Part shown: in pieces, positions 50,072-60,373 of the stretch
How the letters are laid out: each line of letters begins with the position of its first letter
Position numbering within the stretch: the first letter of the stretch is position 1
NCBI GenBank assembly: GCA_022559845.1
Contig: CM040123.1
Location: 321,823,933 to 321,887,932, forward strand
DNA length: 64,000 nucleotides
Source: Amorphophallus konjac
Taxonomy: Eukaryota; Streptophyta; Magnoliopsida; Alismatales; Araceae
Direction of reading: 5' to 3'
Notes under the pieces: model-generated
Database searches by the model: none
Told to the model about the DNA's origin: nothing
What the model saw: the letters and a program-made list of their open reading frames with translations, nothing else
Made by a program: the position numbers and the translations under genes

Positions 50072-52498
50072 TGTGACGACCCGAGGATCCGAGTACCGGA
50101 AAGGAACCGGCGCGTCTCAAATCTCGGCCCGCCAACCCACGAGTCCAAAGACTCGGAAGGGTAGAAAGGAGTGGTGTGGGGGTACAAGAGAAGCTGCAAC
50201 GACCACAGAGATAGCATAATAATCTAAAATAAAATGCATATAATAATGTAAATAAATAAACTGCTACAAGGTCCACAGTGTCTCATGTCCAAAGGAAAGT
50301 ACAGTCAACGGGAAAGAAAGTACAACAACACGGGGCATCCCCCGGAGTACAACTACACGGGGCATCCCCCGGAGTACAACTACATGGGGCATCCCCCGGC
50401 TCTGGCAGACTGGCGACTAACCCTGGCAAGAAGAACCACACTGAAACTCGGCCGCGCCTCCCGTCGACCCCGCCTCACCTGAAGAGCAGGGGTGAGCCTC
50501 CTCTCATTGGCCCAGTAGGGATCCCGCGAATCCCCACCTCGCACGGAAAATGAGAAAGAGGAAGATAACCCTACCAAACAAGAGTACGGTAGAACCGACA
50601 AGCTAAAATAAATAAACGGAAAAGTCGACTACTCTAACAGTACCGCACTACGGAACCTCGGTCCAACAAAACGCGAGTCCACACCTGCCAGTGAACAGGA
50701 GCACCACCCACTAGAAGAACGACCGGATGCGTCCCCTGACGTCTTATACCGCGTCACAAGTGTCTAGCTACTACGCCCCTGGCGTGAGACTCAGACACAC
50801 TCAGTAACCAGAAGTAACCGCAAAACAAGGACTAGCTGAGGTCACGCTCGTCAGCGCAGGTCCGAACCCTCAGCCTCGTGTGCACACTCAGACCGTACGC
50901 CCTAGGCCTGTCCTCTAGCTGGTATTTCCCCCTAAACCCAGACTCGGAAGTACGTGGGGGCCCTGCGGTAACCAGCCTACTCACCGCCTCTCTCGGGTAC
51001 GCCGCTCAGCCACTCCCAGGCGAGCCAGCACACGCGTGCCGTGGGAAAGCTACGACTAGTGGTAGGGTCACTGGAAGTAAGGACTAATCCACGGAAACCA
51101 CCGACCAAACACTAGCACAGACTCTCGATGACCAGACAATAGGTACGGATGCCGGGGACACGCATGAGGTCCAACCGTCCCTCAAGTCACGCGGCACCCC
51201 TACCGAGGTAACTGATTCTCCGGGAACCCCGGGCGCCCCTGCGGCTCTCACTGGGTGCCCACGGCATCCCTAGGGCCACACGCTACAACCGGGTCCATAA
51301 CTCACCCAACCGGAGGTCACGCTACCCGCAAGAACACGGTTCGGGGGAGGGGGATGGTCGCGCTAGGTATCCCTAGTGCGACACCGAAGAACGCGCTAGC
51401 TATGGCTAGCGTGATCTTCCATGTCGCGCTGCCCAAAGCTAGCGCGTTCACACCTGAACGCGCTAGTCTTGGATAGCGCGATCTGGAGATCGCGCTACCA
51501 GAACCAGGCGCGTTCCCCACCGCCTTACTATTCGTCTTCTCAGACGGACACGCTCGGACAACACGGCGCGTTCATCAAGAACGAGCCACTGGACTATAGC
51601 GCGACAACGGGCCGAGCCCGGTTCGCGAAATACGCCCAGAAAACGCAAAACCACGCCCGTTCACCACCCCTGGTGAAGGGAAAACAACGGGGGATCACCC
51701 CACAACGTCCTAGCATGCATCTAGAGCCCCCAAATCGATCAAAAACTCCACGAATCGACGGATCCGGCGCTCAAGCCCCAAGCATGAAAATGACCCTCCC
51801 GGCATGGATTTAACCCCACTCGGCCTCTCCACGGCCTAGAAATCACGGGGAATGCTATGAAGAGGGCAAGGATCCGTCCCCCTACCTCAAGGAAGCTCAA
51901 AATCCACCGAATCGCCGCCGAAATCAAGGATGAAGTTTTTACTCCCACGAACGCCCCGCCTCTCGCCGCGAAAAGCACGCCACCGGGACCGCCTCGCCGC
52001 CGCCGCCGCTGCCACGCCGTTGCCGGAGTGCGAGGGGCCGCGTCTCGGTCGCCCGGGGAGAAGAAGATCAGCCGCGGGGGAGGGGGAGCTCTCACGGTTG
52101 AAGGAAGGAGGAAGAAGAAGAAAAGAAAAAGGTAAAAAGAAAAGAAAAAGAATTGATATATATAGAAAATCTGGAAAATCAGAAAAATCTAATAGAAAAA
52201 TACACCTCCTCGACCGTCTCGACGCGCTGATCGCAACGGCACCACTCGTGGGTTGGTGAACGACCCAGTTCACCCGCTACAGGGTTCCGAAGGATTCGCC
52301 GAGACCCGTACGCGGAAATCGGAAAACACGCACGGAAAAGCCGCGGACACACTCCGGGCCTCCGAAACGACTCCGGATCGCGCCGATCCAAACATGAAAG
52401 ATGTCCGAAATGAAATTTTAGATACAACAGGGTTGGACACTCTGATAAACCAGATCCGGGACCCACAAGGAAGGATCCGATAGATCCGGGACACTACA
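50072..52498 (-). repeat. 5' LTR of the chromovirus
   Basis: 2427 bp, nearly identical to 17359-19789. It carries the same hairpin array (51355-51600; TAGCGCGATCT/AGATCGCGCTA stem at 51474-51497), the three CACGGGGCATCCCCCGGAGTA-type units and a TATA box. Confidence 0.92.
52155..52165 (-). promoter_or_regulatory. Candidate TATA box of the chromovirus 5' LTR
   Basis: CTATATATATC on the minus strand, equivalent to 19441-19451. It is the promoter that would drive the element's genomic RNA. Confidence 0.5.
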
Positions 52499-52503
52499 AG
52501 TCC
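52499..52503. repeat. Right target-site duplication of the chromovirus (AGTCC)
   Basis: AGTCC after the LTR end ACACTACA, matching 17354-17358. Confidence 0.9.
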
Positions 52504-53281
52504 CCTCGGCAGATAGCCAGAAACATATTATAAACCATGGGGTATGATGAATACTAGCATCGCATTGCGTCGGGAGTACTTTTTTATAAATGGGTGAAGA
52601 TCTACGAGGCAATCTTGTGAAATTACATGCTTGGTAGTACATTCTTGTTACATGACTTTCTAGTGCATAACTTTTATGATTATGAAAAGTACATTCTTGT
52701 TCATGAAAGACCAAATTATATTCATGTTATATTCTTGCTTGATCATATTTCCAGTCTATATGAAATCTCATATCTCACCTTGATTATATCTTGTTACTTG
52801 TGTTACTCACGTGTTTCATCGTATTTTCATTACTTATCTTACACTCTAGAGCTAAAATGTTAATTACTTAAACATTACCTTCATGTTGATACGAAGATAC
52901 CTATTGGGCATGTATGCTCATTCCCTACTTTTTTAATCTTTTTCTAGAAATTCTAGTGGGTCGGATTCAGACTATTGAAGTGATGGATCCGAGAGTGATT
53001 AAAGAAAGAGCGAAGCCTTAGATTATCATTAGTGGATAGTCAAGAGTCCCTATGTAATTTTTCATTTTTTTGAGTCTAGTTAGTCAAAGAGTCAAGAGTC
53101 AACCTTATGTACTTTTGATTATTATTTAAATAAAGTAAAGATTTTGTCCAAATATTGTGCATTCATTTCTTATGTGTGAATGTGTTAGCGCTCTGATTAT
53201 ATTGCTCGCTTGGGGCGTACTAGCCGACTGTTCACATTTCCCGATATTACTTCCGCTGTACATATGTCTCGGGACGTGACA
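52504..53281 (+). repeat. Older LTR remnant
   Basis: No gene. It continues the spacer at 16675-17353. Its right end is GGGACGTGACA, a typical gypsy LTR terminus, and homology to the third gypsy element starts at the very next base. AAATAAAG near 53130 could be a polyadenylation signal. It may be the last part of a plus-oriented LTR that also includes 3441-4340 and 16675-17353. Confidence 0.4.
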
Positions 53282-55351
53282 CGATCAACTCTTCCGGAAA
53301 TTCGTGTAAGGTATCTTTAGATCAAGTTTTTCTTTAGTCGGTGTTTAGCGAGAACACCAAGAATTCACGACCAGATAAGAGGTGGGACAATGGGAGGCTC
53401 CCCTTGCGTTTGCAAGGAGCTAATTAAATAATCACTTATCCACTTAAAGCGTTTGTCCGTGGACTTCTTTCCTTAGACATCGGTCTTTCTTGATAATCTT
53501 GTTAGCTATACGACTTTGTCGGAAACTCGAAATGCTTAATTCATTTTAAGAAGAATCCAGTGTATGAAAGAGTTCAAGGTATAGGCCAAAGCCTAGGGAA
53601 CAACCTAATGAAAGCATGAAATGCGAGAAACTGGAAGAATTGATATCCACTCATGTCACCGCTAATTCTAGAATTCGCGTCTAACAGGAAGGGCACCAAT
53701 TCTAGGATTAAATTAATTTAGAAAAAATATATTTTAAATTAGCGTCCGTTCAAAAAGGTGTTATTTCTTTAATTCACGTCACCATAAAAGGGCACTAATT
53801 CCATCGATTATTATTATTATTTAGTTTAAAATGAAATTATTTTTAAATTGACGTCCGTGTGCAAGGGTGCTAAATTTTAAATTCGCGTTCGTTTAAGGAG
53901 ACGCTAATTCCATATTTTCTAAATTATTTGGTTTATTAATTAATCATAGGAATTGGCATCACGAGTATGGACACGTATTTAATATTTATATTTTATTATA
54001 TATATATATATATATATATCTGAGAAATTAATGGTAGAGCTGAGGATTTTTAAAGAATAAAGAGAACAAGGGAAAAGAATACATAAGGCATAAAGACAAA
54101 TAGGTGTATAGGAAGGTTAGGTGAAAACTTCTAAAAAGATGAAGTGCATTCTACGGTAGAGGTGTGATCAAAAGTCACAGTTACTATTTATTTAACATAT
54201 TGCTGTTCATTTAGAGTGAATAGTGTCACTTTTTAATTAGCGAGAATTTAACAAATTAAAATATATGAAAAATAAAATAAAAATATAAGGACTCTAACCA
54301 TATGCATATCCAGATTTTATCTTGTCTGGTTTAATAGATATAAAATTTTAAAGGTGGGTATGTTCATACAGTGTAACAAGATCATTACTGTTCATTGAAC
54401 AGAGTCGCTTTTAATATATGAAGTTTTTTATGGATCTAAAAATATGAAAATTAAAATAAAATTATGAGGATTCTAAAAATATACTTATCCAAAAATTTTA
54501 AGCATCTGGTTTTACATGATTATAAATTTTTTAACCATGCGTTGATTTATCTTACGTAAAACAGACACTATGAAACCGTAACGTAATATGTATGCAATAG
54601 TTTTAGTTAATATCTTAGGCTTGAGATATTGAGATAACCTATGTAAAACTAACCGGAAACATGCTACATGGAATCATGAAACATGTAGAGTTCATGCAAG
54701 ATTTAATTACTAATAAGTTTTTACTTCGGAGAGAACACCTACATGATTGAAATGGAAGAGGAAGAAGAGGAAGAACCAATGACCACCCAGAACCCCCTTT
54801 CTCCTTAGAATCCTTCCCAACGTGTAAGGTAAAGTGGGTGTTTAGAGGGCCTATTTATAAAAAAATTTAGCTAAAATAGTAAGATTCATCTCCCCCATAA
54901 ATTAAACTCATCTACCACCTAATTCTATGTTCATGACCCATTGTTAAACTATTCCACTAACCCACTTTTAATAAGATTGAAAAATGTCACTATCCTAGCT
55001 GTAATAGGGTATGAACACAACCAATATTTGTAGACTTTTTAATTTTTGGGCCATCCTTCTAGAATTGTACTAATTTAATCAAAAAATGAGTGTTAAAAAA
55101 TGGGCTACCCATTTCACTCTATTTGGCCCATTACTCCCTATTTAACCCAATAAGGGTTATCCAATAGTCCAATTGTCAATCATAATCATTTTATCCCATT
55201 AACTTCAATTTTAGCCCATTAAGGTTTGTTTCATAACCTAAATTGTTAATTCTAGGGAATTTGATTTGTTCTCTTGAAATTTAAGCTATTTAACTTCAAT
55301 AAACATTCAATATAATCTCATCATTTCTTTTCTTTTTTTTGAGTTACTACA
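53282..55351 (-). repeat. 3' LTR (partial) of the third gypsy element
   Basis: It ends (minus-strand start) TGTAGTAACTC at 55351, next to the polypurine tract. The first 870 bp match 57541-58414. A (TA)n microsatellite lies at 53997-54019. GCGTC...AAGGGCGCTAATTC-type subrepeats occur at about 53640-53920. No gene. Confidence 0.75.
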
Positions 55352-55369
55352 TCCTCCCCCACTTAAAAG
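55352..55369 (-). promoter_or_regulatory. Polypurine tract of the third gypsy element
   Basis: CTTTTAAGTGGGGGAGGA on the minus strand, immediately before the LTR start. Confidence 0.75.
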
Positions 55370-55437
55370 AAATTGTTCCTCCAAATTCACATCATGTAAT
55401 TTGTAAAACTTAAAATTTAAATAGAGGGTTCAAATTT

Positions 55438-56382
55438 CTAACCTGAGATCAAATCTGGATATCTTTTCGTGATCGAATCCTTTAATTCCCAAGTAGCTTA
55501 TTCGAATCCTCGTTGGCTCTATTAGACTTTTACCATCGATATAGCCCTATTTCTGAGTTGGTGTAACTTCCGATCCAATATCTTGATTGGTCTTTCCTCA
55601 TAAGATAAATCTTTCAGTAGCTTCAAGTCATTGAATTGAAACACATGCGAAGGATCATACACGTATTTCCTCAGCATAGATACGTGAAGCACATCATGAA
55701 CACCAACTAATTGTGGAGGCAATGCCAACTTATATGCCACTTCTCCGATTCTTTCCAGAATCTCAAAAGGGCCAATAAATCTTGGACTCAATTTTCCTTT
55801 AACACCAAACCTTTTGATTCCTCGAGTGGGTGAGATCTTCAAAAAGATATGCTCCACCACTTGGAATTCAAAGTCTCTTCTCCTGTTGTCGGCATAACTC
55901 TTTTACCGTGATTGAGCATTCTTCAACCTTTCCCTGATCAACTGGATGTTTTGAGCTGTATCTTGAATAATATCTGGACCCAATAATCCTTTCTCTCCAA
56001 TCTCACTCCCGCATAGAGGTGATCTACAACTCCTGCCATACAGTGCTTCAAAAGGTGTCATTTGAATGCTAGACTAGTAGCTATTGTTATATGCAAATTC
56101 AATTAAAGACAGATGCTCATGCCAACTTCCACCAAAATCAATCATACATGTTCTCAACATATCTTCGATAATCTGATTTGTCCTCTCGATTTGTCCATCT
56201 GTCTGAGGGTGGAATGCCGTGCTAAAATTCAGTCGGGTGCCCAAAGATGATTGCAAACCTTTCCAGAAATGAGAGGTGAATCTCGGATCTCTATCCGAAA
56301 TAATAGAAGTTGGAATACCATGCAACCTTACAACCTCCTTAATATATAGGGCAACTAGCACATCCACGGTCCTTATGTGCAT
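55438..56382 (-). pseudogene. pol: Integrase remnant with chromodomain-like tail
   Basis: One continuous minus-strand frame with several stops (56074-56076, 55903-55905, 55522-55524 and two more just downstream). It holds the second half of an integrase: EVVRLHGIPTSIISDRDPRF (second catalytic Asp), FHPQTDGQIERTNQIIEDML (catalytic Glu), AYNNSY, then GKLSPRFIGPFEILERIGEV (GPY/F), HDVLHVSMLRKYV and an ATWEL..S...RYPDL tail like a chromodomain end. The first catalytic Asp and everything upstream are deleted: the primer site is joined directly to this frame. Confidence 0.82.
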
Positions 56383-56475
56383 GCTCTGATACCACCAAGA
56401 CTGTCACGACCTGACGCGGAATATCGAGGCGCGACGAGTCATTTAATTCATGTCGATCAGAGCATGCACATAAGG
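56371..56475. repeat. 20-bp perfect inverted repeat spanning the LTR/primer-site junction
   Basis: CCTTATGTGCATGCTCTGAT at 56371-56390 is the exact reverse complement of 56456-56475. The 65-bp loop holds the LTR terminus. Eight of the twelve primer-site bases are inside the stem. Confidence 0.9.
56383..56394 (-). other. Primer binding site of the third gypsy element
   Basis: TGGTATCAGAGC on the minus strand, seven bases after the LTR end GTCGTGACA. Initiator Met tRNA type. Confidence 0.88.
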
Positions 56476-58414
56476 GGACTAACCATAATGGAGATAATGG
56501 AGAAAAGATATTATTATTTCATCAAATAGGGTTTTATAACACCGCTAAGCCTCAAGAGGCATAATTACAACTTTCAATTACACTTAATTCTAACAAGAGC
56601 AAAAATTAAATCTAGGGAATCTATTTTAACTTGGTCTCTCCTTTCACTTTTGCCCCTCCCCATTTGTTTGGGGTTCTTCATCAGAACTACTTGAAATGCT
56701 AACTGAAAACGTAGGGTGAGCGCAAAGCTCAATAGGACTTATATTTCTATATCAGGCAGCTTTAAGTAATTAACATTTTTAGATAAGGTACAAGTGACGA
56801 GAATTATGATTAAAACATGAATCATGTGCACGAGAGAGTAAAGGAAAGCTTGTATATATGATCACAAGTAAACACGTTGACAAGAGTAAGATTTTCAAGA
56901 ACGATTGTATAGCATATATAATAATTGAATTGGCCATTTCACGTAAGCATGTACGAGTATTTACATGTAACTCAAGCAAGTCAAGTATTTCACGAATGAG
57001 TGGAATGTCATAAACGAATTTAGCAAGCAAGTACTCGGTGCAATGCCACACCAGGTCAATATAGCTCCCATGGGCACAAGTACTTTCGGGCGCTCCTCCC
57101 AGGATCAGACCGGGCCCCATTAATGTCAAGCATTGGTTATTATGGATCATTGATCCCAAGTATTTATTTAGACATCCACATAAGGTACATGGCCAAAGAA
57201 TTTTCAAGAAAAGCTTAAGAAGCGTAGTATAGCGTACAACTAGTCATTTAGGTATAGAGGACTCTAGAGGTAGCCCCTACAGGATCAAGAGGTGGCTCCC
57301 GTCATGTAGCACTTTGCGTCATTCCGGCCTCAAGAGGTGGCTCCCATAACGTAGCACTTTGTCCCGCCTGGCACTTAGCTCCTACAGTCCCAAATGGTAG
57401 TTTATGGCTAAAGTATAGATTTTCATTTCCATTTCCAAGGACATGAAGAGTAATTGAACTTTACAAGAGAAATTGAAGGATGATTGAGGGCACAATGTTT
57501 AACGACATTAAGGTAATGAGGAAAAAAGTTATCGATCAAGGCATAATCAATTCTTCTGGAAATTCGTGTAAGGTATCTTTAGATCGAGTTTTTCCTTAGT
57601 CGATGTTTAGCGAGAACACCAAGAATTCACGGCCAGATAAGAGGTGGAACAGTGGGAGGCTCCCATTGCATTTGCAAGGATCTAATTAAATAACCACTTA
57701 TCCACTTAAAGCGTTTGCCCGTGGACCTCTTTCCTTAGACATCGGTCTTTCTTGATAATCTTGCTAGCTACACGACTTTGTCGGAAACTCGAAATGCATA
57801 ATTCATTTTAAGAAGAATCGAGGGTATGAAAGAGTTCAAGGTATAGGCCAAAGTCTAGGGAGCAACCCAATGAAAGCACGAAATGTGAGAAACTAGAAGA
57901 ATTGGCGTCCACTAAGGTCGCCACTAATTCTAGAATTCGCGTCCAACAGGAAGGGCACCAATTCTAGAATTAAATTAATTTAGAAAAAAAATCTATATTT
58001 TAAATTAGCATCCATTCAAAAAGACGTTATTTCTTTAATTCGCGTCACCGTAAAAGGGCGCTAATTCCATCTATTATTATTATTATTTAGTTTAAAATAA
58101 AATTATTTTTAAATTGGCATCCGTGTGCAAGGGCGCTAAATTTTAAATTTGCATCTGTTTAAGGAGATGCTAATTCTATATTTTATCAATTATTTGGTTT
58201 ATTAATTAATCACATGAAATGGCGTCACGGGTATGGACGCACATTTAATATTTATATTTTATTATATATATATATATTTGAGAGATTAATGGTAGAGCTG
58301 AGGGTTTTTAAAGAATAAAGAGAACAAGGGAAAGAATACATAAGGTAAAAAGACAAATATGTGTATAGTAAGGTTAGGTGCAAACTTCTAAAAAGGTGAG
58401 AGTGCATCCTACGG
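56402..58414 (-). repeat. 5' LTR (truncated by hAT) of the third gypsy element
   Basis: It starts on the plus strand TGTCACGACC. 57541-58414 repeats 53282-54150. 56402-57540 has no partner in the left LTR. It contains GAGGTGGCTCCC.T.A.GTAGCACTTTG repeats at about 57285-57365. A 142-codon minus-strand ORF (56779-57207) shows no known feature and is not called. Confidence 0.72.
58407..58414. repeat. Candidate 8-bp target duplication of the hAT element
   Basis: TCCTACGG immediately before the hAT start. hAT elements make 8-bp duplications. The partner copy would lie beyond the window. Confidence 0.4.
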
Positions 58415-58724
58415 CATGGTTTGCCATCCCGCCTCGACCCGTCCCGACCCGCACGACCCGACCCAACCCAGGCGGGCACCGGGTCGCAAGGGCTGGGGAC
58501 CGCATGGTCCCGTGCGTCCCGCCACGTACTGCTCCGGTGCGAGGCGGGACCCGGCTCGGTACGAGCGGGTCGGGGCGGTTCGCCCATTTAACGGGCCGAA
58601 GGGGGAGGCTCTTCCTCCATCCCTCCCACCGGCGAGCGGCGGTGCAGCGGTGGCGGACGACAGCTTTGGGCGGCTCAGGGCGGCGATCGGAGGTAGGTGA
58701 ATTTTTTTTTTAAAATGGTCTGCG

Positions 58725-59180
58725 CCTGTGGGGGTGGGGACGGGGGGGCGTCCACCGCCGGATCTGGCCGGAGGTGGGGGTGGGGGTAGGGGTGGGTGAG
58801 GGGGGCGTCCACCGCCGGATATGGCTGGAGGTGGGGGTGGGGGAGGGGGGCGTCTGCCAGCCGGAGGTGGGGGTGGGGGAGGGGGGCGTCTGCCACCACC
58901 GCCGGTGGGGGTGGGGGAGGTGGGGGAGATTGAGGGGGCCGTTTGCCACCACCGCCGTCGCCGGTGGGGGGGAGGGAGGTGAAGGAGGGATGGGGGGCGT
59001 CTGCCACCGAGTGGGGGGGGCGTCTGCCACCGGGGGTTGGGGTGGTGGGGATGGGGCAGGGGCGGCCGGGGGGGGGGGGGGGTCTGCCACTGGGGGTTGT
59101 GGTGGTGGGGGTGGGGCAGGGGCGGTGGGGGACGGCGGTGGTGGGGCTGGGCCAAGGGCAGTTTGGGGGGGGGGGGGTGG
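58725..59180 (+). repeat. G-rich subterminal region of the hAT element
   Basis: Imperfect repeats of GGAGGTGGGGGTGGGGGAGGGGGGCGTCTGCCA with long G runs. The proline-rich frame on the opposite strand is an artefact of composition. Confidence 0.8.
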
Positions 59181-60334
59181 GAGAATAAAAAATAAATTAA
59201 TTTTTATATTTTTATATTTTTTCTTAATTTAAAAAATATAAGAATAAAATTTGTTAGATTGTTTAATATTATTTTTGATGTATTGTTGTAGAAATAATAT
59301 AATTTTTATTTAATTCATGTTGTAGAAATAATTTTTTTTGATGTATTGTTTAATTCATGTTGTAGAAATAATATAAATATTGTTTAATTCATGTGGTACA
59401 AATAAATTTATTTTTGATGTATTATTTAATTCATGTTTAAATATTAGATTTAATTGAGATGTATTAAATTTAAAATTTAGTCTTGCATGTTGTAGAATTA
59501 ATGATATTATTTTCATTATTAGTTGTAGATGTAAAATAATATAAAATTTTATTTTAAAAAAATTAAAGATGTTTTTCATTTAAATATATCTGTAGTGATA
59601 AATATTTTACAAAAAATTAAAGTTAATATTTATAATTTAAATTAAGTAGAGATGTTTTGAATTTAAATATAAATTTATTGATAAAGATTTTACAAATAAT
59701 TTTAAATTTAATTTATATGTATAATGTAATTTAAGTTGAGATATTTTTAATGTAAATATAAATTTAGTGTTGAATATTTTATAAATAATTTTAAAGTTAA
59801 TTTAGATCTATAATGTAATTTAATTAGAGATGTTTATAATTTAAATATATAATTAGTGATAAATATTTTACAAATAATTTTAAAGTTAATTTAGATGTAT
59901 AATGTAATTTAATTAGAGATGTTTATAATTTAAATATATAATTAGTGATATATATTTTACAAATAATTTTAAACTAAATGTGGATGTATAATGTAATTTA
60001 ATTAGAGATGTTTATAATTTAAATATATAATTACTGATAAATATTTTACAAATGATTTTAAACTAACTGTAGATGTATAATGTAATTTAATTAGAGATGT
60101 TTATAATTTAAATATATAATTAGTGATAAATATTTTATAAATAATTTTAAACTAAATGTAGATGTATTAAATAAAAAAATTAGCATTATATGCATGTTTT
60201 AGAAATAATGATATTATTTTGAACTAAATTATATTGAGATGTATTAAATATTGAATTTAGTCTTGCATGTTGTAGAAAAAATGATATTATTTTCATTGTT
60301 AGTTATAGACTTAAAATAATATATTTTTTATAAT
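59181..60334 (+). repeat. AT-rich region with an 89-bp tandem repeat
   Basis: 59260-59500 repeats TTTAATTCATGTTGTAGAAATAAT. From about 59580 to 60165 an 89-bp unit recurs (TGTAATTTAATTAGAGATG at 59814, 59903, 59992 and 60081, with more diverged copies before). No gene. The end may contain a 5' UTR intron whose acceptor is AAATTTAG near 60353. Confidence 0.8.
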
Positions 60335-60373
60335 TTGTATTTCTTAAATTTAGGAGATACAGTTAAGCACTCT

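Larger units (their letters stand above)
17359..52498 (-). mobile_element. Ty3/gypsy chromovirus (Tekay/Del-like), split by a nested element
   Basis: Read on the minus strand: 5' LTR (52498 to 50072), primer site, gag-protease, RT-RNase H, integrase, the 25.3-kb inserted Tat element (20143-45488), integrase C-terminus with chromodomain-like tail, polypurine tract, and 3' LTR (19789 to 17359). LTRs begin TGTAGTGTCCC and end GGGTCGTCACA. Five-base duplications AGTCC flank the whole. Without the insert it is about 9.8 kb. The coding frame is never shifted but has at least six in-frame stops, so the copy is defective. Confidence 0.92.
53282..58414 (-). mobile_element. Third, internally deleted Ty3/gypsy element
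   Basis: Two partial LTR copies (53282-55351 and 56402-58414) share the part 53282-54150 / 57541-58414. Between them on the minus strand are a primer site, an integrase remnant and a polypurine tract. Gag, protease, RT, RNase H and the first part of integrase are missing. The left LTR lacks the 1.1 kb present at 56402-57540 and the right LTR is broken off by the hAT element at 58415. The chromodomain-like tail suggests a chromovirus. Confidence 0.78.

Noticed and set aside
58409..59155. 248-codon proline-rich ORF on the minus strand
   Set aside because: Composition artefact of the G-rich tract in the hAT 5' region; no domain, and it starts inside the transposon end.
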